Made by a program: the position numbers and the translations under genes. The notes beneath the pieces are model-generated. The model did not search any database. It worked only from the letters and a program-made list of their open reading frames with translations, and was not told the origin of the DNA. 47,602 nucleotides of DNA, from assembly GCA_037968555.1 (NCBI GenBank), contig JBBKVS010000180.1:1-47602 (forward strand), in the 5' to 3' direction. Position 1 is the stretch's first letter; each line of letters starts with the position of its first letter. The stretch comes from JAWXBM01 sp037968555 (lineage in GTDB: Bacteria > Pseudomonadota > Gammaproteobacteria > Xanthomonadales > SZUA-36). This document shows, in pieces, positions 8,993 to 17,705 of this stretch.

Positions 8993-9886
8993 CAGCAGAT
9001 CAACAGTCAATTCACGAAATAGCTTTGCCAGTTCCTGGTGAAAACTGCCCAGGGCCGAACTGCTGCGCCAGACCAGCGCGATGGTGCGATGCGGTGCCTT
9101 GCCAGCAAAAGGCCGCGTGACCAAATTGTCAGTTGGGGCAATGGGCGGCATGACAGCCAGCATGGGCATAAGGGTAATTCCGACCTCAGCAGCCACCATT
9201 TGCCTGAGGGTTTCCATGCTGCTGGCATGGAAATCGACCCTTTCATGCGCGCCGGCCAGGCTGCAGACTTCCAGCGCATGTTCGCGCAGGCAGTGGCCTT
9301 CTTCCAGCAACAGCAATTCGTTGCCGTGCAGGTCATCGACCCGCACCTCAGCAGCCAGGGCCAGTGGGTGATGGGCTGATACGGCCAGCACGAAGGGCTC
9401 CTTAAACAGCACCTCGATCTGTAGTCCGGCTTCAGCAATGGGCAATGCCAACAGGGCAGCATCCAGTTCACCGCGATGCAGCATACGCAGCAGGTCTTCG
9501 GTTTTTTCTTCAGCCAGCTGCAATCGCAGGCGGGGAAAATGCCTGCGCAAGCCAGGAACTACATGCGGCAGCAGATACGGTGCCAGGGTAGGGAACAGAC
9601 CGAGTCGCAAATTGCCTTCAGCCGGATCGCTGTTGCGCCGTGCAACGGTGCGAATCTGTTCGACATCAGCCAACAATTTACGCGCCCGTTCGGCAATTTC
9701 CTGGCCGACTGGCGTGAGCATGATGTTCTTTGGCGAACGTTCCACGAGTTGTGTACCCAGTTCTTCTTCCAGCTTTTTGATCTGGGTGCTGAGGGTGGGT
9801 TGGCTGACAAAACAGGCTTCAGCGGCTTTGCTGAAATGCCGCAGATCGGCCAATTTGACGAAATACTGCAAAGCGCGCAGATTCAT
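8987..9886 (-). CDS. oxyR: LysR-type hydrogen peroxide sensor OxyR
   Basis: OxyR is a cytoplasmic transcription factor activated by disulfide formation on exposure to peroxide. Both redox cysteines sit at residues 199 (GHCLRE) and 208 (LEVCSL), the same numbering as in E. coli OxyR. The N-terminal helix-turn-helix (FVSQPTLSTQIKKLEEELG) and the SMETLRQMVAAEVGITLMP segment also match. The length is 299 residues. GAAGAGG lies immediately upstream of the ATG with unusually short spacing. It follows the outer-membrane gene on the same strand by 30 bp, so the two may share a transcript. I see no katG or ahpCF next to it. Confidence 0.93.
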   Translation of the reverse strand: MNLRALQYFVKLADLRHFSKAAEACFVSQPTLSTQIKKLEEELGTQLVERSPKNIMLTPVGQEIAERARKLLADVEQIRTVARRNSDPAEGNLRLGLFPTLAPYLLPHVVPGLRRHFPRLRLQLAEEKTEDLLRMLHRGELDAALLALPIAEAGLQIEVLFKEPFVLAVSAHHPLALAAEVRVDDLHGNELLLLEEGHCLREHALEVCSLAGAHERVDFHASSMETLRQMVAAEVGITLMPMLAVMPPIAPTDNLVTRPFAGKAPHRTIALVWRSSSALGSFHQELAKLFRELTVDLLK

Positions 9887-9916
9887 GGCCTCTTCAACTC
9901 GATGTTGGTTTTTGGT

Positions 9917-11107
9917 TCAGTAGCGGTAATCACCGAATTCCATCTCTATCCACAGGCTGAAGCCCAGCGACAACTCACGTTGTTCCGACTTGAATCTGCG
10001 CGGCCAGGTAATGTTGGGCCCCATGGACAGGAACATCCAGTCGCGCGTGAACGGCTGACGCCAGATCAGGTTCAGGCCATAGTCACGCAAGGGCACCTCT
10101 TCATCTGTTTCGCCGCTGGCAAACGCCTGCAACGAGAGGGCGTTCTTGCCGTGTAACTGGTGATACCAGGTTTGCGCGGCATACCAATTCATACCCCCGG
10201 TATCTTCTGAGATCGTGGCCAAACCTTCCCAACGCATCACATTCTTATCACTGGCCTTGTGCACCAGGTTGGCACGGCTGGTGGTCCCCAGGCCTTCATC
10301 GGTACGCCAGAACAAGGTCTGGCGAAATTGCAAATCCGTTTTCTCGGAATATTGCTTATTGTAGTAGTACTGTACCTTGCCGTAGAGATTGGGGGGCGTG
10401 CCCAGGCGTACGCCCACGGAATAATCCAGACCTTTGCGACGGTCATCACGGCGATGGCCGAGGCCCAGCAGCCACTCATTGTCTTGAGCGCGGGACAGCC
10501 CTGGATTGTAAAGAATTTGTTCAGTGGGAGCGGTGTCCGACACAAATTCTTCTTCGTTTTCGCGCCCGATAATCAGGTCCCAGCGATTGCTGAGGTTGGG
10601 CAGCGGCGCACGTACGCGAAACCGGCCACGAAAATCGAAACCATCATATTCACGGTATTCAAGTCCCAACAACCAAAGGCCGTTTACTTCTTCCTCCGGA
10701 AAGTCTTTCTGGTCGCCAAACAAGTGATCAAACCAGCGAAAACTGTGACAGGAAATACCGTAAACAACTGACTGGGTTTGTTCCTGCCATGGTCGCCCTT
10801 TGAGTTGCCAGTCGCACTCGTCTACTGGCTTGACTGCTGTTGCTTCCACAGTTTGCAGTGGGTCGGCGGCATTATCTGGACTGCTAGTCGCGGGACTCTC
10901 GAAGCCCTGGGTGGAAACGACTTCAGTGGCCTGGTCCGGATTGGTGGCTACAGCCTGACTGTTTGCGGCAGAGGCAGCCAGCGGTTCAACCAGCAACAAT
11001 ACCAATACGAGTTTCGCCCACAGGCCGACAGGTGGTTGAATATTTCCTATCGGGTGCAGGCCATTTAAGCGGACCTCGTCTGGTTTGGAATTCAGTAAGT
11101 TAGGCAT
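9917..11107 (-). CDS. Conserved outer-membrane beta-barrel protein of unknown function
   Basis: I do not recognise a named gene. The 396-residue product has a hydrophobic segment at about residues 30-46 (LWAKLVLVLLLVEPLAASA), consistent with a signal peptide with a long n-region. A low-complexity linker follows, then many alternating amphipathic strands with Tyr/Trp girdles (FDFRGRFRVRAPLP, RDYGLNLIWRQPFTRDW). The C terminus ends in aromatic residues (MEFGDYRY), as expected for a BAM-inserted barrel. Two cysteines (DECDW and GISCHS) near the start of the barrel could form a disulfide. From memory, similar uncharacterised barrels occur in pseudomonads. The N terminus is uncertain because AGAG lies only two bases before the ATG. 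It may be cotranscribed with oxyR. Confidence 0.7.
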   Translation of the reverse strand: MPNLLNSKPDEVRLNGLHPIGNIQPPVGLWAKLVLVLLLVEPLAASAANSQAVATNPDQATEVVSTQGFESPATSSPDNAADPLQTVEATAVKPVDECDWQLKGRPWQEQTQSVVYGISCHSFRWFDHLFGDQKDFPEEEVNGLWLLGLEYREYDGFDFRGRFRVRAPLPNLSNRWDLIIGRENEEEFVSDTAPTEQILYNPGLSRAQDNEWLLGLGHRRDDRRKGLDYSVGVRLGTPPNLYGKVQYYYNKQYSEKTDLQFRQTLFWRTDEGLGTTSRANLVHKASDKNVMRWEGLATISEDTGGMNWYAAQTWYHQLHGKNALSLQAFASGETDEEVPLRDYGLNLIWRQPFTRDWMFLSMGPNITWPRRFKSEQRELSLGFSLWIEMEFGDYRY

Positions 11108-11200
11108 ATCTCTAGTACCACCGCTTCCTTAGGCTCGAACTTCTGTTGGAGATTCACTTAGAATACCGCATTGTCTGACTGCTCCAGTGATATTTACCCC

Positions 11201-12208
11201 ATGCAAAAAAACACAGTCCTTACCGGCATCACCACAACAGGAACGCCGCATCTCGGCAATTACGTGGGTGCCATCAAGCCTGCCATAGCCGCCAGTCATG
11301 ACCCGGAAGTACAGTCATACTACTTCCTGGCGGATTATCACGCGCTGGTAAAAAACCCGGAACCGGCGCGCATACAGCAATCCACGCTGGAGATCGCGGC
11401 CACCTGGCTGGCGCTGGGACTGGATACAGAAACTGCCGTTTTCTACAGGCAATCGGATATTCCGGAAATTCCGGAGCTGACCTGGATGCTGACCTGCGTG
11501 ACCGCCAAAGGCTTGATGAATCGTGCACATGCCTACAAAGCGACTGTGCAGGAAAATCTGGATGCAGGTGAAGACGCAGATTTTGCCATCAATACCGGTC
11601 TGTTCTGCTATCCGATCCTGATGGCTGCTGACATCCTGATGTTCAATGCGCAGCGTGTTCCGGTGGGGCGTGACCAGATACAGCATCTGGAAATGGCCCG
11701 TGACATAGCTCAACGTTTCAATCATATGTTTGGTGAACACTTTGTTTTGCCTGAGGCCGCTGTAGATGAACACGTGGCGGTGTTGCCGGGTCAGGACGGC
11801 AGAAAAATGTCCAAGAGTTATAACAACACCATTCCATTGTGGTTACCGCAAAAAGCGATGCGAAAGGCCATTATGAAAATCGTCACCAACTCGCTGGAGC
11901 CAGGTCAGCCCAAGGAAATAGCAGACTCAGCTCTGTACCAGATTTATGCTGCCTTCGCTTCGGCAGAGCAGCGTGCTGCCATGCAGCAGGCCTATGCCGA
12001 TGGTATAGGCTGGGGTGATGCCAAGCAGCAGACTTTTGAACTGATCGACCATGAGTTGGCAGAAGCACGGGAACGGTATCAGCAGCTGGTTTCCCAGCCT
12101 GAACATATTGAAGAAATCCTGCAGGCAGGTGCAGCCAGGGCGCGTGCCTATGCCAGCCCTTTTATGGCCCGATTGCGCTCCGCGGTTGGCATCAAGCGGC
12201 TGGGATGA
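11201..12208 (+). CDS. trpS: Tryptophanyl-tRNA synthetase
   Basis: This is a class I aminoacyl-tRNA synthetase that charges tRNA-Trp. The HIGH-like signature is PHLGNYVGAI near residue 16 and the KMSKS loop is at residues 202-206. The length of 335 residues is normal for bacterial TrpS. I place the start at 11201 (MQKNTVLTG), as in family members; an upstream ATG at 11171 adds ten non-conserved residues. The stop overlaps the ATG of the following small membrane protein gene (ATGA). It diverges from the outer-membrane barrel gene. Confidence 0.96.
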   Translation: MQKNTVLTGITTTGTPHLGNYVGAIKPAIAASHDPEVQSYYFLADYHALVKNPEPARIQQSTLEIAATWLALGLDTETAVFYRQSDIPEIPELTWMLTCVTAKGLMNRAHAYKATVQENLDAGEDADFAINTGLFCYPILMAADILMFNAQRVPVGRDQIQHLEMARDIAQRFNHMFGEHFVLPEAAVDEHVAVLPGQDGRKMSKSYNNTIPLWLPQKAMRKAIMKIVTNSLEPGQPKEIADSALYQIYAAFASAEQRAAMQQAYADGIGWGDAKQQTFELIDHELAEARERYQQLVSQPEHIEEILQAGAARARAYASPFMARLRSAVGIKRLG

Positions 12209-12492
12209 TAGTCACTGCATTGTTGCTGATGCCGGTGCTGGCCATCCTGTTATGGTTGTATTGGTATCTCTTGCCAGCCCGTAAGTGGCTGTTCTGCGAT
12301 AGCCTGATACTGTTGATGTTGCTGGGACTTGCTGCTGGATTTGTCAGCTGGATAGATCGAATAAATTTTGACGGAGAGAGCCCGCTGTGGCCTTATATCA
12401 TTTCCGCAACCGGTGCTTATGGCATTCTGACTCTGGGATTGGGTGCTGCCCTGGTCTGGCGTCGGTATCGGGTTAACAGGCCTAAGCCCTGA
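12205..12492 (+). CDS. Small three-helix membrane protein, unknown function
   Basis: The 95-residue product has three hydrophobic segments at about residues 3-24, 28-49 and 62-85, and a basic tail (WRRYRVNRPKP). I recognise no family. The start overlaps the trpS stop by four bases, which implies coupled translation. An MscS-type channel gene follows 38 bp downstream. The overlap and clean frame make it a probable real gene. Confidence 0.65.
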   Translation: MIVTALLLMPVLAILLWLYWYLLPARKWLFCDSLILLMLLGLAAGFVSWIDRINFDGESPLWPYIISATGAYGILTLGLGAALVWRRYRVNRPKP

Positions 12493-12530
12493 AATCAGGC
12501 TGGTGACTGGAAATTGATACAGGGAGTTCA

Positions 12531-13760
12531 ATGCAGTCAGAAAACACTAAAGACCTGAACGAATCGGCGCCCGTTATTGAAGAGGTGGTGGTGGCTGAAG
12601 AAGTTGATGCAAGCGGTCTGGACAGCTTGCCACTGGATATCGACATAGGCAGTTATTTGCCGGTCTTTATGCAGGATGGCTGGCAGCTTATGCAGGATCA
12701 TCTGTTCCTGCTCGGTCTGGCCATTGTGTTGCTGAGTTTTACCATCGGCAAGTTGCTGAAACTGCTGATCGAAAAGTTTATTGCCCGCCTGGCGAAACAC
12801 GCCAACTCCGAGCTGGAAAACCAGATCATCCAATACCTGTCTGCGCCCATCATGCAGACCGCCATAACGCTTGGCCTGATCATCATCGTTTTGTCCATGG
12901 AGTCTTCGCCGTTTTTGCAGCAGACCAGCATCCGTGTGCTGCTGACCCTGTTGATGATGTTTTGGGGCCGGGCCTGGTTCAAGGCCACCAGCGTAATCCT
13001 GCAGGCGCTGGAATCGAACCGTGACAAGTTTCATGCCTTCCAGCCGCGTACCGTTCCCTTGTTCGAGATGGGCATCAAACTGTCGCTGTTTGGCTTGTTT
13101 GTTTACCTGTTTTTCAGCATCTGGGGAATTGACGCAACCGCCTGGGTGGCATCAGCTGGCATCATCGGTATCGCGGTCGGTTTTGCCGCCAAGGATACCC
13201 TGGCCAATCTGATTTCGGGTGTATCCATCGTGGCAGATGCGCCCTACAAGATTGGTGACTACATTGTTTTGGATACGGGCGAGCGGGGCATAGTTACGCA
13301 CCTGGGCATACGCTCAACGCGTTTACTGACCCGCGATGATGTGGAAATTTCCATTCCCAACGCGGTTATCGGCGCTGCCAAAATCACCAATGAAAGCGGC
13401 GGACCCTGGGTCAAGCAACGCATTCGTGTACCGGTGGGTGTGGCTTATGGCAGCGACGCAGAAAAAGTGGTCCGGATCATGGAAGAAATAGCCAATGAAA
13501 ATGGCACGGTGCTGGACAATCCTGCTCCGCGGGTCAGGATGCGGGGTTTTGGTGAAAGTTCGCTGGATTTTGAATTGCTGGGCTGGATAGCCACTCCAGA
13601 GCAGCGCGGCCTGGTCGTGCATGAATTGCTGATGGAAATCGACCGCCGCTTCAGGGCCGAAAATGTCGAGATCCCATTTCCGCAACGAGACCTGCATATT
13701 CGCAGCGGCCAGCAGCAATCGCCGCCTGCCGAAGATTCAAATTTGTCCGCGCTGGACTGA
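12531..13760 (+). CDS. MscS-family mechanosensitive ion channel
   Basis: This is an inner-membrane channel of the small-conductance mechanosensitive family, which releases solutes on hypo-osmotic shock. There are about five hydrophobic segments, at roughly residues 57-78, 109-124, 133-150, 180-201 and 205-232. The last is the pore helix, with the signature GIAVGFAAKDTLANLISG. The cytoplasmic beta domain follows with YIVLDTGERGIV and SIPNAV. At 409 residues it is longer than MscS (286) because of an acidic N-terminal extension and extra helices, so it is a YbdG/YnaI-like variant rather than MscS itself. Its TGA abuts the proS stop on the opposite strand with no bases between. Confidence 0.88.
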   Translation: MQSENTKDLNESAPVIEEVVVAEEVDASGLDSLPLDIDIGSYLPVFMQDGWQLMQDHLFLLGLAIVLLSFTIGKLLKLLIEKFIARLAKHANSELENQIIQYLSAPIMQTAITLGLIIIVLSMESSPFLQQTSIRVLLTLLMMFWGRAWFKATSVILQALESNRDKFHAFQPRTVPLFEMGIKLSLFGLFVYLFFSIWGIDATAWVASAGIIGIAVGFAAKDTLANLISGVSIVADAPYKIGDYIVLDTGERGIVTHLGIRSTRLLTRDDVEISIPNAVIGAAKITNESGGPWVKQRIRVPVGVAYGSDAEKVVRIMEEIANENGTVLDNPAPRVRMRGFGESSLDFELLGWIATPEQRGLVVHELLMEIDRRFRAENVEIPFPQRDLHIRSGQQQSPPAEDSNLSALD

Positions 13761-15479
13761 TCAATCCGCCAAGCGTTTAAGCAATTCTTCAGTGATACCC
13801 TGCAATGGAATTTCCTCGTTTTCTGCAGCGGTGCGCAAACGATATTCCAGCATGCCGCTGTCTATGCCGCGCTCACCGATAACCAGACGGTGAGGAATGC
13901 CGATCAGCTCCATGTCGTTGAACATCACGCCAGGACGCAGATCGCGGTCATCAAGAAATACTTCTACGCCTGCCGCCAACAGCTCGGCGTAAATCTGTTC
14001 GGCCAATTCGCGGACGCGGTAGGACTTCTTGGCGTTCATGGGCAGTATGGCTATCTGGAAGGGAGCCAGCGGCATAGGCCAGCAGATACCACGTTCATCG
14101 TGGTTCTGTTCGATGGCAGCAGCCACAATACGTGACACACCGATGCCGTAGCAGCCCATTTCCATGGGATGTGAACGGCCGTCTTCGCCCAATACAACTG
14201 CATTGAGTGTAGTGGTGTATTTGGTGCCCAACTGGAAGATGTGCCCGACTTCAATACCTCGGGCCAGGCGGATTTCACCTTGACCGTCCGGGCTGGGATC
14301 GCCTTCCACCACGTTACGCAGATCTGCCTGCGCCGGCAGCGGCAGGTCGCGTTCCCAATTGATGCCAAAATAATGCTGACCATCGATATTGGCGCCGGCG
14401 ACAAAATTAGCCATCGCAGCCACACTGTGATCAACAATGCAGGGTATTTTGCAGTTGATCGGCCCCAGCGAGCCGGCAGCAGCGCCCATTGCTTGCTTGA
14501 TTTCATCTTCAGTAGCGAAACGCAATGGCGCAGCCACCGCATCCAGCTTGACGGCTTTGAGTTCGTTGAGGTTGTGGTCGCCGCGCACCAGCAGGGCAAC
14601 AAACTCACTACCTTGTCCATCCGCTGCAGCCACGATCAGGGTTTTCACGGACTGATCGGCTGGCACACTGAATTGCTCTGTCAGGTCTTCTATGGTGCGG
14701 GCATTGGGTGTGTCAACCAGGCGCAGCTCTTCGTTGGCAGCAGGTCTGGCTGTTGTCGGTTTGGCTGCTTCGGCCAGCTCGATATTGGCAGCAAAATCGG
14801 ATGCGCTGGAAAAGGCGATCAGGTCTTCACCTGAGTCGGCTAACACGTGAAATTCATGCGAAGCGTTGCCGCCGATGGCACCGGAGTCAGCCCGTACGGC
14901 TCGAAAACTCAAGCCGGCCCGGGTGAAAATGCGCGAGTAGACCTCGTACATTTCCCAGTAAGTCTGTTCCAGGCTGGCAGCATCGATGTGAAAGGAATAG
15001 GCATCTTTCATGAGGAATTCGCGCGCTCGCATCACGCCGAATCGCGGCCGGATTTCATCGCGGAATTTGGTCTGTATCTGGTAAAAAGTGATCGGCAACT
15101 GCTTGTAGCTGCGTAATTCATTGCGGGCCAGATCGGTGATCACTTCTTCGTGTGTGGGTCCAAAGACATAATCGCGCCCGGCCCGGTCGCTCAGCTTCAA
15201 CAACTGGCCGCCAAAATCTTCCCACCTGCCGGTTTCACGCCACAATTCGGCAGGTTGAACTGCTGGCATCAGCATTTCCAAATAACCTGCACGGTCCATT
15301 TCTTCGCGGACTATGTTCTCAACCTTGCGCAATACCCGCCACCCCAATGGGGTCCAGGAGTAAATTCCTGCCGTCAGTTTGCGTATCATGCCGGCCCGCA
15401 ACATCAGCTGGTGGCTGGCAATTTCTGCATCTGCCGGGGTTTCGCGGGTGGTAACTAAGTGGAATTTACTGGCTCTCAT
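13761..15479 (-). CDS. proS: Prolyl-tRNA synthetase, bacterial type
   Basis: This is a class II synthetase that charges tRNA-Pro. The start MRASKFHLVTTRETPADAE, motif 2 (YQIQTKFRDEIRPRFGVMR) and motif 3 (MGCYGIGVSRIVAAAIEQ) are conserved. The long segment between motifs 2 and 3 is the YbaK-type editing insertion that clears mischarged Ala-tRNA-Pro. The anticodon-binding domain is C-terminal. The length of 572 residues is normal. Its stop abuts the stop of the convergent mscS-type gene (joint sequence TGATCA), leaving no room for a terminator between them. Confidence 0.97.
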   Translation of the reverse strand: MRASKFHLVTTRETPADAEIASHQLMLRAGMIRKLTAGIYSWTPLGWRVLRKVENIVREEMDRAGYLEMLMPAVQPAELWRETGRWEDFGGQLLKLSDRAGRDYVFGPTHEEVITDLARNELRSYKQLPITFYQIQTKFRDEIRPRFGVMRAREFLMKDAYSFHIDAASLEQTYWEMYEVYSRIFTRAGLSFRAVRADSGAIGGNASHEFHVLADSGEDLIAFSSASDFAANIELAEAAKPTTARPAANEELRLVDTPNARTIEDLTEQFSVPADQSVKTLIVAAADGQGSEFVALLVRGDHNLNELKAVKLDAVAAPLRFATEDEIKQAMGAAAGSLGPINCKIPCIVDHSVAAMANFVAGANIDGQHYFGINWERDLPLPAQADLRNVVEGDPSPDGQGEIRLARGIEVGHIFQLGTKYTTTLNAVVLGEDGRSHPMEMGCYGIGVSRIVAAAIEQNHDERGICWPMPLAPFQIAILPMNAKKSYRVRELAEQIYAELLAAGVEVFLDDRDLRPGVMFNDMELIGIPHRLVIGERGIDSGMLEYRLRTAAENEEIPLQGITEELLKRLAD

Positions 15480-15587
15480 TCGTGGCTACGCTGTCAGTGT
15501 GAACCGCGCATTGTAGCGGGCTGCCCACCAATGGGGTAGCACGGAATGCGGGGTCAGGTCCCGGCAAATACGGTCAGGACGGCAACA

Positions 15588-16133
15588 TCAGTCGCAATAT
15601 TCGGCAATCTCGCGTTTACTTTCTGCAACCATTTTGACCCGTTCTACATCATCCAGACGGGTGGTATTGCCATTTTCGTCCGTAGAGAACACCCGCCGAC
15701 TGGGCTCGATGCGAGCCAGCTGGTCGCTGGCCTGCAGGCAAATGCGTTCGCGTTCTGCTTTCTTCTTCTGTTCTTCCGCACGCCGTTCAGCCATGTCCTG
15801 GCGTCGCTGATCGGCATAGGACAGCTCATCCTCTGGCGCGGTGGAGTCTGAGCTGCTTGCAGCATCATCCATGGTTTCATTATTGAGCGCATCGGCCGGG
15901 GGGCCGTCGACATTGAGCGCATCGGCTGAGGGACTGTTGTCATTCCCCTTGGGGGCCCGGGTTTCAATGACCTCCTGGTCGACTGCCGGGACATGGGCGG
16001 GAGCCATGTCGCTGAAATGTTTCACGCCATTTTCATCAGTCCAGCTGTATATGTTGCCTGGTTGCGCGCTGGCGCTGATTGGGCCAACCAGTACGGAGAT
16101 CATGAGCAGTATGGCTATGCTGAATTTTTTCAT
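15588..16133 (-). CDS. DUF4124 domain-containing periplasmic protein
   Basis: The 181-residue product has a clear signal peptide (MKKFSIAILLMISVLVGP, cleavage likely after SASA). It is followed by the DUF4124 signature IYSWTDENGVKHFSDMAP at about residues 28-45. DUF4124 proteins are common small envelope proteins of unknown function in Gammaproteobacteria. The centre is acidic and low in complexity, with the repeated segment SADALNVDG/PADALNNE. The C-terminal half is charged and helical (QRRQDMAERRAEEQKKKAER), probably a coiled coil. A strong AAGGAAGG ribosome binding site precedes the ATG. It is upstream of proS on the same strand, separated by 108 bp. Confidence 0.8.
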   Translation of the reverse strand: MKKFSIAILLMISVLVGPISASAQPGNIYSWTDENGVKHFSDMAPAHVPAVDQEVIETRAPKGNDNSPSADALNVDGPPADALNNETMDDAASSSDSTAPEDELSYADQRRQDMAERRAEEQKKKAERERICLQASDQLARIEPSRRVFSTDENGNTTRLDDVERVKMVAESKREIAEYCD

Positions 16134-16263
16134 TCCTGCCTTCCTTGCCGGGATTGGAAAACAATCTTATAGCATATTGCCGCCCCTGCCAGCGAGGCAG
16201 GGAGATAAGTTGCGGCGGACAATAATGCTATGATGCCAGCGTTTCAGCTATACGGGCCAGTCT

Positions 16264-17085
16264 ATGGACCACGACGAAAAAAAGCGGCACAAGGGTGTTT
16301 ACCTGTTGCCCAATGCCTTAACCACAGGCGCGATGTTTGCGGGTTTTTTCTCTATTATCAGTGGTATCAATGGTCATTACAGTGCGGCTGTGGTGGCAGT
16401 CATCGTGGCCGGTATACTTGATGGTCTGGATGGGCGCGTTGCCCGACTGACCAATACCCAGAGCGCATTTGGTGTGCAATACGATAGTCTGTCGGATCTG
16501 ATTTCATTCGGGCTGGCGCCGTCCTTGCTGGCATTTAACTGGTCATTGGCCAGCATGCGGGACATGGGGCCAATGGCCGGCAAGTTGGGTTGGTTGGCGG
16601 CCTTTCTGTTTGCGGCTTGTGCTGCATTACGACTGGCCAGATTCAACACCCAGGTAGGCGTTGAAGACAAGGGTTATTTCCAGGGCCTGGCTTCACCTGC
16701 CGCAGCCGGCACGCTGGTGGCAACCATCTGGTTTTTCGTTGACCAGGGCGTGCAGGGCGATAACGAAATTGTCAGATGGGTGATCTGGTTTGAAACCATC
16801 GTACTGGGACTGCTGATGTTCTCACGGGTGCGCTATTTCAGCGGCAAATCCTGGCCCATGGGTGACCGCATATCCCTTTACATGCTGTTGTTGATGGTGC
16901 TGATTTTTGTATTGCTGGCCATAGACACGCCAACTGTGCTGATGGCAATAGGCTTGATCTATGTGATTACTGGCCTGGTGATGACCATAGTTCGCCGCCA
17001 GCAACATCGTGCTCGGCGCGGCAAACGCAGGACTTCGGGCAGTGACGAAACAACACCGGACCGTGATGAGGACAGCGCCAGGTGA
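16264..17085 (+). CDS. pssA: CDP-diacylglycerol-serine O-phosphatidyltransferase
   Basis: This integral membrane enzyme makes phosphatidylserine, the precursor of phosphatidylethanolamine. The CDP-alcohol phosphotransferase motif DG-x2-AR-x8-G-x3-D-x3-D is fully present from about residue 53 (DGRVARL, then G, YDSLSDL). Hydrophobic helices fill the rest, and the C-terminal tail is basic and charged. At 273 residues it is the membrane (Bacillus/Pseudomonas-like) type, unrelated to the E. coli phospholipase D-like PssA. The ribosome binding site is weak. Its stop overlaps the GTG of the next gene (GTGA). Confidence 0.92.
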   Translation: MDHDEKKRHKGVYLLPNALTTGAMFAGFFSIISGINGHYSAAVVAVIVAGILDGLDGRVARLTNTQSAFGVQYDSLSDLISFGLAPSLLAFNWSLASMRDMGPMAGKLGWLAAFLFAACAALRLARFNTQVGVEDKGYFQGLASPAAAGTLVATIWFFVDQGVQGDNEIVRWVIWFETIVLGLLMFSRVRYFSGKSWPMGDRISLYMLLLMVLIFVLLAIDTPTVLMAIGLIYVITGLVMTIVRRQQHRARRGKRRTSGSDETTPDRDEDSAR

Positions 17086-17705
17086 TCAGTGAAGGTCAAC
17101 GTCTGCAGTATCTTGAGGCCATGGGTATTAAGGCATGGATCAGTCTCGAACGTGCCAATGCCAGCGTTTTCAAAGTTTCAGCACTGCAGCAAGGTGCCCA
17201 GTCCAATCCGGGCTACCCCACCGAGAAAACCACAGACAGTTCACCCACAGCCATTACTGATCAGCAATTTGGTGCTCAAGCAGCAGTTGGGCCGGCCTGC
17301 TATGAAATAGGTCCAGGCTCCGGGCAAACCCTGTTGTTGTGCGCCCGACGTGAAGATACCGCCTTACCGGTGGCTAATGATATCGCTCGCTGCCTGGACC
17401 AGGCTCCAGTCTGGGGTTGGCTGGCGCAAAACAGCAATGCCATGGAGTCTGCCCCGGCAGATTCTGCGCATACTGGCTTGAGTCTGGAGCGGGCCATCAA
17501 GGAACATATGTTCACCCGGGTCCTGTTGTTTTCGAACGAATCCAGTGCCCATCTGGCGGGCAAGGATCTGGTGTTGGGCAGTGCTCGCATTATCCATGCA
17601 CCAGCACTGGCAGATCTGGCCAGCACTCCGGCGCATAAGCGTACGCTGTGGTTGCAATTGACCGCTAATGGCTGGTGTGCCCCCAAGGCTGAACGTGACG
17701 CATGA
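17082..17705 (+). CDS. holD: HolD-like protein, probable DNA polymerase III psi subunit
   Basis: This gene would usually be annotated hypothetical. Two segments resemble E. coli HolD as I recall it: the N terminus (RLQYLEAMGIKAWISLER, residues 7-24, against the psi segment QLQQLGITQWSLRR) and the C terminus (APALADLASTPAHKRTLW, residues 173-190, against SPALTDLRANPTARAALW). The next gene is rimI, as in E. coli holD-rimI. Psi links the clamp loader to chi and single-stranded DNA-binding protein; the chi gene holC is encoded 3.3 kb away. At 207 residues it is longer than E. coli psi (137), with extra low-complexity sequence in the middle. The GTG start overlaps the pssA stop and has GAGGA upstream. 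The stop overlaps the rimI start. Confidence 0.6.
   Translation: MISEGQRLQYLEAMGIKAWISLERANASVFKVSALQQGAQSNPGYPTEKTTDSSPTAITDQQFGAQAAVGPACYEIGPGSGQTLLLCARREDTALPVANDIARCLDQAPVWGWLAQNSNAMESAPADSAHTGLSLERAIKEHMFTRVLLFSNESSAHLAGKDLVLGSARIIHAPALADLASTPAHKRTLWLQLTANGWCAPKAERDA

Noticed and set aside
15541..15560. GGGGTCAGGTCCC near 15551 as a possible REP-type palindrome
   Set aside because: The symmetry is short and imperfect, there is only one copy, and no associated transposase is present.
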